In this document: positions 51,788-61,866 of the stretch, piece by piece | Position numbering within the stretch: position 1 is the first letter of the stretch | How the letters are laid out: each line of letters begins with the position of its first letter | NCBI GenBank assembly: GCA_019856515.1 | Contig: CP082230.1 | Coordinates: 1,984,001 to 2,048,000, forward strand | DNA length: 64,000 bases | Direction of reading: 5' to 3' | DNA from: Prolixibacteraceae bacterium | GTDB lineage: Bacteria; Bacteroidota; Bacteroidia; Bacteroidales; Prolixibacteraceae | Notes under the pieces: model-generated | Told to the model about the DNA's origin: nothing | Database searches by the model: none | Seen by the model: the letters and a program-made list of their open reading frames with translations, nothing else | Program-made: the position numbers and the translations under genes

Positions 51788-52795
51788 TTAGTTTTTACTC
51801 ACCTCTTCGTGGATCGCATTCAAGAGGGATAGTTTGTTGTTTGCAGGTAGATCTTGACCTAGCTCCCAGATCATAACTCCTCCCATTTTATCCATACTAT
51901 ATTTAGTTTTTTGTTTTACAAGATTCACTCCATTAAAGTGATGTTCTTTATTGTCAATCGTGACACTGTTAGTATTGGGGGTAATATCAGTACCTTGATC
52001 TAATGCTCTTGCAATCATTTTTCGGTAAGTGATTACCTGTTTCTTAGGGTATGTAAAGAATGGAATTCCAACAATGATCTTTGATCTTGGGAGTTTATAC
52101 TGCTTTACAAAGATATCTTCAGCTCTTTCCACACCTTCCATGGTGTCTACATAGCCCATTACATTAACCATATGGAGATATTGGATGTTCCTAGCTGCAG
52201 CTTCAACACTCGGTTTTTGTGCCCATATTTTACTACTAAATGCAGCAGATAATGTGATTCCTTTTCTATTAAGCTTTTGGTATAATTCGTGTAATAGAGA
52301 TGAGATACCATCTAAATCATCCTCTCTTGGAAACTCCCAATCGATATCGACGCCATCAATTCCTTTCTCAAGGCAATATTTAGTTACATACTTAGCGAAT
52401 TTCTTTTGATTTTTGTTTTCAACCAATGCTTTAAATTCATCTGCAACATCTCCTCCACCGATACATAGATGGGTCTTTACGTTGTATTTCTTACACGTCT
52501 TTACTACTTGATTGATATCTTTCTCACTAAGGCCGTTGCGGCCATGTTTATTTTGGAATATCAGAGACTTATCTGAATTAACTTTTGCTACTTTAAATTT
52601 CCCATTAGATGGATCAGGAATGATAGAGAAAATAATAATATCAGTCAGTTTCTTCGCTTGATCTTCAGTAAAGTGTTTCATACTATAAGAGGGAAGATAA
52701 CCAACAATTTTCCCTTTTGATTTTGTACAATTATCATCTGCAAACAGATTAGAAATCATTACAAAAAAGAGTAATGGAAGAAGTATATGTTTCAT
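51788..52795 (-). CDS. Secreted GH18 glycosidase (chitinase/endo-N-acetylglucosaminidase type)
   Basis: 335 residues with a signal peptide (LLPLLFFVMISNLFA). A single GH18 barrel: VGYLPSYSM, the strand-3 LCIGGGD, the catalytic DGVDIDWEFP with acid Glu154, VNVMGYVDTM and the closing GGVMIWELGQDLP. No carbohydrate-binding or sorting domain. Closely related to the GH18 domain at 61,867-63,849, so the two are paralogues. It would cut beta-1,4-GlcNAc linkages in chitin oligomers or N-glycan cores. It lies 146 nt downstream of the sulfatase gene on the same strand. Confidence 0.92.
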   Translation of the reverse strand: MKHILLPLLFFVMISNLFADDNCTKSKGKIVGYLPSYSMKHFTEDQAKKLTDIIIFSIIPDPSNGKFKVAKVNSDKSLIFQNKHGRNGLSEKDINQVVKTCKKYNVKTHLCIGGGDVADEFKALVENKNQKKFAKYVTKYCLEKGIDGVDIDWEFPREDDLDGISSLLHELYQKLNRKGITLSAAFSSKIWAQKPSVEAAARNIQYLHMVNVMGYVDTMEGVERAEDIFVKQYKLPRSKIIVGIPFFTYPKKQVITYRKMIARALDQGTDITPNTNSVTIDNKEHHFNGVNLVKQKTKYSMDKMGGVMIWELGQDLPANNKLSLLNAIHEEVSKN

Positions 52796-52941
52796 AGCTA
52801 TTACAATAAGGTGTGGTACTTTGATAATGAGTTGTGTGTTAGACCCAATATTTGATTATAGGGAAGCAATCGCACCACATGTAAGATTGACCTGTGGTGC
52901 TTCGCTTCTTCTATTTAGTAATATGTGGAATTGTATTCAGT

Positions 52942-54558
52942 TTAATCTTTTTTCTTTGCTTGTAAACGATTCTTGATCTTCTTATGCGCTAAATATCGTT
53001 CAATATTCTGTTGATCTAACTCATCAGAATCGCCATATTTTGCACGGATCGAATCAAGTTTAATATGCAAGTTCTTTTGGATGTTTGCATAAGTTGGATC
53101 ACCATATAAATTATGCATTTCATTCGGATCATTATCGAGATCATACATCTCCCATGTATCTGAATCGTAATAGAAGTGGATTAACTTATATCTATCAGTC
53201 CTAATACCATGGTGTCTCTCAACGCTATGTTCTCCAGGATATTCATAATATGTATAGTATAACGCATCTCTCCACTCTTTACTTTGACCATTAAGAATTG
53301 ATCTAAATGACTCTCCTTGCATATCTTTAGGGATATCGCTATTTGCGTAATCTAAGAATGTTGGTGCAAAATCAATATTCTGAACAAGTCGATCCTCTAC
53401 AGTTCCAGCTTTAATCTCTTTAGGGTATTTCATTATGATCGGAGTACGGAACGACTCTTCGTACATAAATCGTTTATCAAACCATCCATGCTCTCCCAAA
53501 TAGAAACCCTGATCAGCAGTATATACAATGATCGTATTTTCTGCCAACCCTTCCTTGTCAAGATAATCTAGTAGTTCACCAACACCATCATCAACAGACT
53601 GAATGGTACTTAGATAGTCCTTCATATATCTGTTATATTTCCATTTTGCCAGCTCTTTTCCCTTTAGATTTCTTTTCTTAAAATCTTTAATGATTGGTTC
53701 GTAATATGCATCCCACTGTGCTCTTTGAGTAGAATCCATACGGTCGTACATCTTCTGTGCATGTTTTCTGTACTTGGTTTGAACATCTCCATCTTTATCT
53801 AGTACCTTAAGATCATATACAAGGTCCATATGGTCGAATATTCCCATCTCATGGTGTTTCGCGGCAACTTTACCTTCATATTTATCGAAGAAGTTATCAG
53901 GAAGCTCGAAATTCTGATTATCATATTTCCCTAGATATTTTAGATCAGGCATCCATGTTCTATGTGGTGCTTTTTGATGGTACATCAAAAAGAATGGTTT
54001 ATCCTTCTTACGTCCATTTTTCAACCAATCCATGGCAAGATTAGTGGTAACCTCAGTACAATATCCATGGTAGTTTTTAGGCTTGCCATTTTCTATAAAA
54101 TCAGGATTGTAATACTGACCTTGGCCAACTAGAACATTAGAGTAATTAAAACCTTGTGGTAGACCATTTAAGTGAATCTTTCCAATTAAAGCCGTTTCAT
54201 AGCCTGACTTTTGAAGTTCCTTTGCCACATTATTCTGATCCCAGTTGAAAGGAAGTACATTATCGACCTTACCATTCTTGAAGCTATGCTTTCCTGTCAA
54301 CATCGCTGCTCGACTGGGAGCACATATAGAGTTGTTAACATATCCATGAGTGAACAGAACACCTTCGTTTGCAATTCGATCTATATTCGGAGTTTGATTA
54401 ATATTATGACCATAAGCACCGATTGCCTGAAATGCATGATCATCACTCATGATAAAAATAATATTCGGCTGCTTCACCTCTTTTTTCACCTCAGCATGAC
54501 ATGATGAGAGTAAAGTGGTCAGAAGTAGTCCTTCTGCGATCATCTTCAGTTTTTTCAT
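52942..54558 (-). CDS. Lipoprotein sulfatase, GlcNAc-6-sulfatase-like
   Basis: About 538 residues from the ATG at 54,558 (MKKLKMIAEG); the lipoprotein signal ends in LLSSC (Cys20). The active-site motif is CAPSRAAMLTG, with Cys79 to be converted to formylglycine. The metal ligands are in FIMSDDHAF (Asp39-Asp40) and YTADQGFYLGEHGWFDKR. The late blocks MYEESFRTPIIMKYP and YDLDNDPNEMHNL suggest the GlcNAc-6-O-sulfatase (S1_11) group. Needs an anaerobic sulfatase maturase encoded elsewhere. It would remove sulfate from GlcNAc-containing glycans before GH20 or GH18 action. Confidence 0.85.
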   Translation of the reverse strand: MKKLKMIAEGLLLTTLLSSCHAEVKKEVKQPNIIFIMSDDHAFQAIGAYGHNINQTPNIDRIANEGVLFTHGYVNNSICAPSRAAMLTGKHSFKNGKVDNVLPFNWDQNNVAKELQKSGYETALIGKIHLNGLPQGFNYSNVLVGQGQYYNPDFIENGKPKNYHGYCTEVTTNLAMDWLKNGRKKDKPFFLMYHQKAPHRTWMPDLKYLGKYDNQNFELPDNFFDKYEGKVAAKHHEMGIFDHMDLVYDLKVLDKDGDVQTKYRKHAQKMYDRMDSTQRAQWDAYYEPIIKDFKKRNLKGKELAKWKYNRYMKDYLSTIQSVDDGVGELLDYLDKEGLAENTIIVYTADQGFYLGEHGWFDKRFMYEESFRTPIIMKYPKEIKAGTVEDRLVQNIDFAPTFLDYANSDIPKDMQGESFRSILNGQSKEWRDALYYTYYEYPGEHSVERHHGIRTDRYKLIHFYYDSDTWEMYDLDNDPNEMHNLYGDPTYANIQKNLHIKLDSIRAKYGDSDELDQQNIERYLAHKKIKNRLQAKKKD

Positions 54559-54588
54559 TTTATTGGAGTATTTGTTATTATAAAACAA

Positions 54589-55107
54589 CGAAAATAAAAA
54601 CTACTATTTGTATGAAAAGGATGATAAATAGAATATATGTTTGAACTTTAAGTTTTTTTAATTTCCTATGTCCATCATCCCTCTCTTCATTTTCTTTTAA
54701 ATTTTGTGTTGTCAATCTGTTAATATTATATGATAAATGTTTGTTTTATTTCATCTTGTAAATAGTATCTGAAGATTGTTATTTCCACATAATACGATTC
54801 GTTATTCAACCAATACATCATTGTTTTAACAACGATGTATACAATCAAGCAATCGAAATTATATCCCATAGAATAAGAATATTCATACAACTTGGTACTC
54901 TATAATTTAATGTTTACGAAACTATTTCGATTTAAATACAAATGGGTTTTGTCTTGTTTTATTGATGTTTGTTTTTGTTCTTTTATCAATTAAATGTTCT
55001 CAATTGTTCAAATTCTTGATATTTTTGGTTTAAAAATGAACGTCAGTATAATTTTTCTTGACTAAGTGGAAGGTGGCGTTGAAAAACTAGAAGGTGTACA
55101 AATACCA
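54589..55107. other. Gene-free AT-rich region between regulator and sulfatase
   Basis: About 520 bases with no gene. The leftward promoter of the sulfatase-GH18 unit, and any target site for the regulator encoded just to the right, must lie here. Confidence 0.45.
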
Positions 55108-55108
55108 A

Positions 55109-55140
55109 AAGCCCGTCAACTAATAATAGTTAACAGGCTT
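55109..55140 (-). terminator. Probable terminator downstream of the hybrid regulator
   Basis: AAGCCCGTCAACTA and TAGTTAACAGGCTT form a 14-base stem with two mismatches around ATAA; a TTTT run follows on the minus strand. It lies about 210 nt after the stop of the regulator. Confidence 0.6.
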
Positions 55141-55353
55141 AAGTTTAATAGAGATATAAATGCAGTAGAGGGAAGTAATAGTAGTTAAAGTTTAGAATGT
55201 CTTAAATAATAGACTGGGTATCACTATTAAGTACCTACATGTAATTGATGACGCATTCTTCATCACAAGAATTTCGGCGTATTTTAAGTTGAATCATAAG
55301 AGTTTACAGCTCTCATAGCAAGTAATAAAACATACGTCAATATTTACAATTAA

Positions 55354-58300
55354 CTACTTAGTCTTCGTATGATATTTTTGATTCCTGAATTGAGAAGGTG
55401 TGCACTGTTTAATATCTTTAAATACCGTACTAAAATACCTCTGGTTTGTATATCCTACTTTATATGCAATTTCACCCACAGGGAGATCTGTTTGGAGCAA
55501 TAGTTCCGTTGCTTTATTTATCTTAATACTCTTGATAAAATCATTTACACCTAGGTCTGTCAAGGATTTTATCTTTGCATAGAAAGTAGAACGACTCATC
55601 GCAAATTCATTATTTAATTTCGTAACATCAAAATCAGAATCTTCCATGTTGTCATTGATAATGGATATAACTTGATTTAAGAATACCTTATCTCGATTAT
55701 TTGTTGAAATGGCATTAATATTAACGATCTCTCCTTGTTGGAATAGTTCTCGATAACGTTGCCTATTGATTAATATATTTCCCATTCGTGCTAGAAGAAT
55801 ATCTATCCCAAATGGTTTTGGAAGATATGAATCGGCACCGCCATAATATGCCTCAATTCTGGTTTGTTCATCATTCTTTGCAGTCAAAAGAAGAATTGGA
55901 ATATGGCTGATCGTGATATCTTGCCTCACTTTACTTACTAACTCAAACCCATCCATATTAGGCATCATCACATCACTAATAATAAAGTCCGGTTTTTCGG
56001 AAAGTATTAATGGCCATGCTTTTTTACCATCAGATGCATCTTTTACATTACAGTAGCACTTCAACTCTTTGGTGATAAAATTTCTAAGATCAGGATCATC
56101 TTCTACAACCACTATATTTTTCCCTTTTAGGATATGGTGTATGTTTACATCACTCTTTTTATCATTTAAAGGTTTTATTACTTTATTATTGGTTTCAATA
56201 AAATATTTATTGGGAGTTAAAGGCAGAGATAATTCAAATACAGCTCCAGCAGTGGTGTTATTATATGCTTTTATTTCACCACCCATTAGTTCTACTAACT
56301 TTTTAGTGAATGCAAGACCAATACCCGTGCCTTTTTTATGTCCCTCTCCTTGAAAGAAACGTTCAAATATAGCCTCAATGTCTTTTTCCTTAATTCCGAC
56401 TCCCTGATCAATAACACTTATTACCAATTGTTCGTCTCTCTTGTTACCAGAAATTGTTATAACACTATCTGAAGGAGAGTATTTAATCGCATTTGACACT
56501 AAGTTACTTAATATTTTATCTAGCTTATCAGTATCGCAAAATACGATGGGAGTATAATTAAAATTCAATATTAGTTTAATGTTCTTAGATGACAGTTCGT
56601 AGCTAAACTGTTCAATAAAATTCGTCATCCACTGCTGGATATTGATCTCAGAAACGACAAGAACCTCTTTATTGGCATCCATTTTGCGGATATCAAGCAC
56701 TTGATCAATGAGGGTTTTCATCTTTTCTGCTTGTCTTGTCATTAATTTAATCTCTGAATCAAGCTCTTGAGGAGCAGCCCCCCTTTTAGATATCTGTTTT
56801 AATGGACCATAAAGAAGGCTAAGTGGTGTTCGTAGCTCATGAGAGATATTTGTAAAAAACTCCAACTTTTCATCGTTAAGTTTCTTTACTTGGCTCTTCC
56901 TCTCTCTCTCTACCTCTAACTCAATCATCAACTCAGACTGTTTAATTAAATAATGACGAATCAATGCTAATATTGCAACGATACCTATAATAAGGATAAG
57001 AATAAACCACCACCTTTTCCACCAAAGTGCAGGAACAAATATTGATAGTTGATTAGCACATTGAATCCACTCTCCATCTTCTCGATTACAGTAGATATTT
57101 AGAGTATATTCCCCAGGGGGTAAGTGTGTTATGTTGATCTCTGGATTAGAAGTCTTTATTTCGTTTTCTGTGAATCCTTCTATTTTATATTTATACATCC
57201 TTTTACGGAAGAAGTTCTTCTCATCAACAACCACATTTAATCGGAGACTCGAATTATCAGTAGGTAATTGAAGGCGATTGTTTTCTATTTTACACTCTTT
57301 ATTTCGTCCTAGTGGTATACCATTAACCATAATATGATCGATAGTCAATGACGGATTTGAAATAATTTGTTTACTATTTATATTCTGGGAAATTCGTAGA
57401 AACCCATTGATAGTACCAAGATATGTGTCACCATTTTCAGTAGATATACTATGTCTGCCTGAGAAGGAGACAAATGGATTCCCTTCAGGTTTACCATAAG
57501 ACCTAAAGTTATCTTTGGTAATCGTATATTTATATAGCCCTCTTTCAGATGTGATCCAAAAACTATCGTTATCACAATCTGCGATACAATAACTATAACC
57601 AAAAAAAGAACTAGATATATGCTTGATCTCTTTCGTTTCAAGGTTATAAGATATCAGACCTATACTTGTCGCACACCATATTATATTGTCCTTTTTAATC
57701 ATTGAATATACATATCGATTGTCACTTTTTTCAGACATATTATTCTCCATAAGATTGAAAAGATATGTCGATTTTCTCGAATCTAAATCAATATGATGTA
57801 GGCCATTCATTCCTCCAAGAAGGTATTCATTATCATTAAGCTCTATAAGATCACTAACTTGAGAAGGGGCCCCTCCTTCCCATCCATTTTTTTCTGAGAT
57901 CGACACGATCTGTTGTGATGGAGTAATGAATTGGACTTTCCAACCAAATTTCCATATTCTACCTTTGGAATCTTTTCGTAAAATAATAGGTGTCGATAAT
58001 GATAAGTTAGAGATACTCTTCAACCACGGAAACTGATTATCTGGAATGAATTTTCTACTCTTAGTATCAAACATATGTACACCATTCCTATAGAAGCTTA
58101 CAAGTATTAACCCCTCTTTATATGAACAAATAGATACAACCTTTTCTTTATTGTACTGCTCTATATGCTCAAATCTTTCAGTTAAAGGATCGAATAAATT
58201 AAGGCCACCACCTTCTGTACCAATCCATACTTTACGCGGGGACTCTTCATAAAAATCTATAACTGTAGATGTTGAAATACCACTATGACTATTTCGAGGA

Positions 58301-59304
58301 CTTTCTGTATAGGACTTAATATTAACTTTATGCAAGCTGATTAACCCAAACCGAACAGTTCCCATTAAAATATTTCCATGTTTGTCTATAAATAAGTCAA
58401 TCAGCGAATTGGTAGGAATTGAATTACGATCCCCTCTAATATGTTTTACCTTCTTAATCTTCTTTGTCAACCGATTGTATATCCAAATCCCTTGACCATC
58501 CGTTGTAAAGAAAACTTCATCATCTTTTTCTCCAAAATCCTGGATAAACACCTTAGCAGGATCTACATTCTCTTTAAGCACCCCAATATTTTGTTTATCT
58601 CCATTAGAATCTAGACAAGTGATCCCTTCTTCTGTATTTCCAACCCACAGGATATCAAGATGATCAACTAAGGAAGCAATAGGTCCTACAACATGGTGTT
58701 TTGATATTAAATCCAATGAGTTGTCGTTAGCGATCCTCCAGACCCCCTTATTGGTTACAACGACAATAGCCCCATCCTTAAAAGCTTCTATCTTGTAAAG
58801 AACATCCTTGAATTGGGGTATTTTAATCTCTATAGTTCGAGCTGTTTTATGGACCTTATCGTATATGACTATTTGGTTACTTCTTCCGAAATAGATCTTA
58901 TCTTGGAGGTTCTGGTAACAAAAGAATGATTTTTTAAGCTGAGGTACTTTTAGTGATTCAAAACGATCTTTCTCTCGATTGTATATACTTAGTTTTGTAT
59001 TGGTACCAATATATAGTGTATGGTCATCATCTTCAAAGATGAAAAGAATCCTACGTCCTTTTAGGTTATGGTTACGCTTTGACCCAAACTTATACGAATG
59101 GATTTTTGTACCATCATACTTATTAATTCCCTCACTAGTTCCAATCCACATGTATCCATATGAATCTTTGTATACTACACGCACTTTATTTGATAAAAGA
59201 CCATCTTCAACAGTAATTCTGTTAAAATCGTAGTCTTCTTGACAGAGTGCATGAAAAGATGTAATTAATATTAATATTCCGATAGTTAGTACGTTACGGA
59301 TCAT
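55354..59304 (-). CDS. Hybrid two-component system regulator of the glycan locus
   Basis: 1316 residues combining sensor and regulator. A signal peptide (VLTIGILILITSFHALCQ) leads to two periplasmic propellers of about 650 residues (repeated YKDSYGYMWIGTSEGINKYDG, DFYEESPRKVWIGTEGGGLN) and a Y_Y_Y domain (about 690-755). A membrane helix spans about 760-782. The cytoplasm holds HisKA with His822 (NISHELRTPLS), HATPase (NLVSNAIKYSP, GTGIGLAF), a receiver with Asp1111 (ISDVMMPNMDG), and an AraC-type DNA-binding domain (about 1215-1308, VGEIAYKVGYTNQRYFST). Such proteins activate polysaccharide loci on binding an oligosaccharide. It likely controls the GH and sulfatase genes around it. Confidence 0.94.
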   Translation of the reverse strand: MIRNVLTIGILILITSFHALCQEDYDFNRITVEDGLLSNKVRVVYKDSYGYMWIGTSEGINKYDGTKIHSYKFGSKRNHNLKGRRILFIFEDDDHTLYIGTNTKLSIYNREKDRFESLKVPQLKKSFFCYQNLQDKIYFGRSNQIVIYDKVHKTARTIEIKIPQFKDVLYKIEAFKDGAIVVVTNKGVWRIANDNSLDLISKHHVVGPIASLVDHLDILWVGNTEEGITCLDSNGDKQNIGVLKENVDPAKVFIQDFGEKDDEVFFTTDGQGIWIYNRLTKKIKKVKHIRGDRNSIPTNSLIDLFIDKHGNILMGTVRFGLISLHKVNIKSYTESPRNSHSGISTSTVIDFYEESPRKVWIGTEGGGLNLFDPLTERFEHIEQYNKEKVVSICSYKEGLILVSFYRNGVHMFDTKSRKFIPDNQFPWLKSISNLSLSTPIILRKDSKGRIWKFGWKVQFITPSQQIVSISEKNGWEGGAPSQVSDLIELNDNEYLLGGMNGLHHIDLDSRKSTYLFNLMENNMSEKSDNRYVYSMIKKDNIIWCATSIGLISYNLETKEIKHISSSFFGYSYCIADCDNDSFWITSERGLYKYTITKDNFRSYGKPEGNPFVSFSGRHSISTENGDTYLGTINGFLRISQNINSKQIISNPSLTIDHIMVNGIPLGRNKECKIENNRLQLPTDNSSLRLNVVVDEKNFFRKRMYKYKIEGFTENEIKTSNPEINITHLPPGEYTLNIYCNREDGEWIQCANQLSIFVPALWWKRWWFILILIIGIVAILALIRHYLIKQSELMIELEVERERKSQVKKLNDEKLEFFTNISHELRTPLSLLYGPLKQISKRGAAPQELDSEIKLMTRQAEKMKTLIDQVLDIRKMDANKEVLVVSEINIQQWMTNFIEQFSYELSSKNIKLILNFNYTPIVFCDTDKLDKILSNLVSNAIKYSPSDSVITISGNKRDEQLVISVIDQGVGIKEKDIEAIFERFFQGEGHKKGTGIGLAFTKKLVELMGGEIKAYNNTTAGAVFELSLPLTPNKYFIETNNKVIKPLNDKKSDVNIHHILKGKNIVVVEDDPDLRNFITKELKCYCNVKDASDGKKAWPLILSEKPDFIISDVMMPNMDGFELVSKVRQDITISHIPILLLTAKNDEQTRIEAYYGGADSYLPKPFGIDILLARMGNILINRQRYRELFQQGEIVNINAISTNNRDKVFLNQVISIINDNMEDSDFDVTKLNNEFAMSRSTFYAKIKSLTDLGVNDFIKSIKINKATELLLQTDLPVGEIAYKVGYTNQRYFSTVFKDIKQCTPSQFRNQKYHTKTK

Positions 59305-59589
59305 ATAGTTAAATGTGTTGTTGTTAGTCTTAAGTTTAGTGTGTTGTGTTGAATATTACGACTCAAGGAGGAGAGAGCCACTCGATTAATGAAGATCGTT
59401 GGATAGTTGTTTTAATCATAAGATAAGGCATTTTTGTTTTCGAACTTTCACAAGTTAATAAACAAAGGAATGCGAAACAAATATTTTTGACATTTGGATT
59501 TATAGCCCAATATGTTTATAAACAAGATAAGCCCAACCCAATGTAACTATTTTCTTACATAGAATTGAGCTTATTCAAATTGCAACTAT
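59305..59589. other. Intergenic region upstream of the regulator
   Basis: About 285 bases between the regulator start and the end of the GH20 gene, both leftward. No gene is seen. Confidence 0.4.
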
Positions 59590-61521
59590 TTATTTTATTA
59601 ACTCTTGACTAACACTAGCTAATCTTTCAACACTATCCGACAGACCTCCTATTCTATTGCGCTTCACCCAGTTATTTTCAAATTCAGTAATAATCTCATT
59701 CAACTGATTAGACATTCTCTTTCTCTTTTTTAAAGGAATGTTTTTTATTGAGTGATCTTTCACCTTTAACCTTGCTTCGATTAACTCACATCCCCATGTA
59801 GCAAGCTTTGCTGATAAGAGGAGTTCATCTTTTGTGATTTGACCATCAACACTTGTAGGCTTAGCTGCAGCAATCTTTTTTGTTGCCTCTGCAACCTCTT
59901 TGCGCATCATTGGTAGAAGTGTTGGATCATAAAATTTCACACGATATTTATCTGAGAAGAAAACATCTATTCTATCAATCATATCAAAATATGGTCTCCC
60001 TGCTTGATCTTCTCCTTTGCCACCCATATAGGCATTTGTTAATTGAAGTAAACCTTCGCCCATATTATTAGTAGGGTCTTTATAGATCAGGTCATTTGTT
60101 AATTTAGCAAGATCTACATCTTTATTATGATCGACACACCATGACATACCTGCCCCATAGATCAATGGAGGAAAGGCTGTACTGATTGGTTGCATATGTC
60201 CTTTGTCTCCCCAATTGGTATTTAATACTCCATATGCGCCATACTTCTTTCCATTCACTATTGCATTCTGGATATTCTGTTTTGCTCTTTCTGTCTTTCC
60301 AATAAAAGTTCTCCAACCACTAGTCCCAGGACAAACGTAAAATGGTAATTGTTCGTCATGAAATCTTCTACACTGCTTCTCATAGGGATGATTAGGACGA
60401 TATCCCCAAATCATACAGATTACATCTTTAGGCATCAATGGAATTAATTCAGGATGTTTGGTTACAATATCTCCCCACATCTGTGGTTGTTTGCCATACT
60501 GCTTAACTCGACGTGTAACCTCCTTTATATAGTTCAAATAAACCTTGCTTTTACCTATCTTATCACACATCTCTTTAGATCTTCCATAACCTAATTCATA
60601 AGGCTCATCACCACCAATATTTGCATATTTACTAGTAAAATTTGGAAGATACTCTGCATATAAACTATCCATAAAAGATATAGATTTAGGTTCAACAGCA
60701 CATAGTGTAGTTCTTCGTTTATTTATAATCCAGTTATCAGACGCAATACTGTCTGGACGTTCTGATAAATAAAAATAGTCAGAATGCTTAAGCCACCTAC
60801 CCATATGACCTAATGAGTTTTGATTTGGAACAAGGTCGATCATTCTATCACCGCAATACTGGTCAAGTTCCAAAACCTCTTCTACTGTAAGAGGAGATGC
60901 ATCTTTCCAAACTTCTTTATGGTTCTTATACGCAAAGGTATGTTCAACATAAAGCTGAATTTCGTTAATTTTCCAAGCTGCAAAACGATCAATTAAAAGT
61001 TTTAATGTCTCCATCGTTGGAACCTTATCTCTTGAGATATCAAGCATGATTCCTCTTCGTTCAAAATCAGGCCAATCATGAATTGTTTGACAAGAAATAG
61101 ATTTATCGGCTTTTGATAAAATCTTTTCAAGAGTCTGAATACTATAGTAGAGGCCATAATCATCATGAGCGACGACTTTAATCCCACTTTCATTGATATC
61201 AATTTTATACCCTTGAGGTTCTAGGGTCGTTTTAGGTGCAATTTGGAATGATACAGCAGGAACCTCTCCTGGGAAAGTTCCAGCAGTAACAGTAAATTCA
61301 TTATCAAATCGACGACCTAGTGACTGCTTTATACGATCAATTTGGATAGCAAATTTCTGAAAAGATGCTGCATCAACAACAATACGATCACCTTGGATCG
61401 AGAGTTGAGTCGTCTTGATTTCATGTATTTGAGGTACAGGAAAAATTTGAGCATTTGCTATTCGAGGGATAAATGAATAACAGATAAATAGCAGAAGGGT
61501 TAATTGTAAGTGATGTCTCAT
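59590..61521 (-). CDS. Exported GH20 beta-N-acetylhexosaminidase-like enzyme
   Basis: 643 residues with a signal peptide (LLLFICYSFIPRIANA). An N-terminal zincin-like GH20b domain (about 30-150, IAPKTTLEPQGYKIDI, DDYGLYYSIQTLEKIL) precedes the barrel (FERRGIMLDISRDKVPT). The catalytic pair Asp305-Glu306 lies in NIGGDEPYELG; the His usual two positions before the GGDE is Asn301, as in some subgroups. The C-terminal 150 residues are helical. It would release terminal GlcNAc or GalNAc from oligosaccharides. Leftward, divergent from the LamG-GH18 gene. Confidence 0.86.
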   Translation of the reverse strand: MRHHLQLTLLLFICYSFIPRIANAQIFPVPQIHEIKTTQLSIQGDRIVVDAASFQKFAIQIDRIKQSLGRRFDNEFTVTAGTFPGEVPAVSFQIAPKTTLEPQGYKIDINESGIKVVAHDDYGLYYSIQTLEKILSKADKSISCQTIHDWPDFERRGIMLDISRDKVPTMETLKLLIDRFAAWKINEIQLYVEHTFAYKNHKEVWKDASPLTVEEVLELDQYCGDRMIDLVPNQNSLGHMGRWLKHSDYFYLSERPDSIASDNWIINKRRTTLCAVEPKSISFMDSLYAEYLPNFTSKYANIGGDEPYELGYGRSKEMCDKIGKSKVYLNYIKEVTRRVKQYGKQPQMWGDIVTKHPELIPLMPKDVICMIWGYRPNHPYEKQCRRFHDEQLPFYVCPGTSGWRTFIGKTERAKQNIQNAIVNGKKYGAYGVLNTNWGDKGHMQPISTAFPPLIYGAGMSWCVDHNKDVDLAKLTNDLIYKDPTNNMGEGLLQLTNAYMGGKGEDQAGRPYFDMIDRIDVFFSDKYRVKFYDPTLLPMMRKEVAEATKKIAAAKPTSVDGQITKDELLLSAKLATWGCELIEARLKVKDHSIKNIPLKKRKRMSNQLNEIITEFENNWVKRNRIGGLSDSVERLASVSQELIK

Positions 61522-61866
61522 GCTTGATTCTTTTTACAGAAAAGTTCTCTTTTAAAATGTAACTTTCCCTTATGGATTTCATTTCCCGAAATATCTCTAA
61601 TTGTACAATTAGAGATGTTTTATATTATTCACAATGTGTTTCTTATTATTTAATAATCCGAAAAAGTTGATTTATTGAGGACTATAGAACTCTAACTACC
61701 TGCCTATTAGAAGATGTAATTTTAAACTACATCTTCTCAAGGAAAATATAGTTTTAATATTGAAGGAACTGTGGATTAAATCAAACAACTTCTAAACAGA
61801 ATCAGATATCATTATTACTAAAGTGTTGTAACTTCATAAGAACTAAATTAATTAAATCAAACACTT
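61522..61866. promoter_or_regulatory. Divergent control region between GH20 and GH18 genes, with an inverted repeat
   Basis: About 345 bases separating two divergent glycosidase genes. GAAGATGTA at 61,710-61,718 and TACATCTTC at 61,728-61,736 are exact complements with a 9-base spacer and no U-tract, so an operator for the locus regulator is more plausible than a terminator. No gene is present. Confidence 0.5.
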
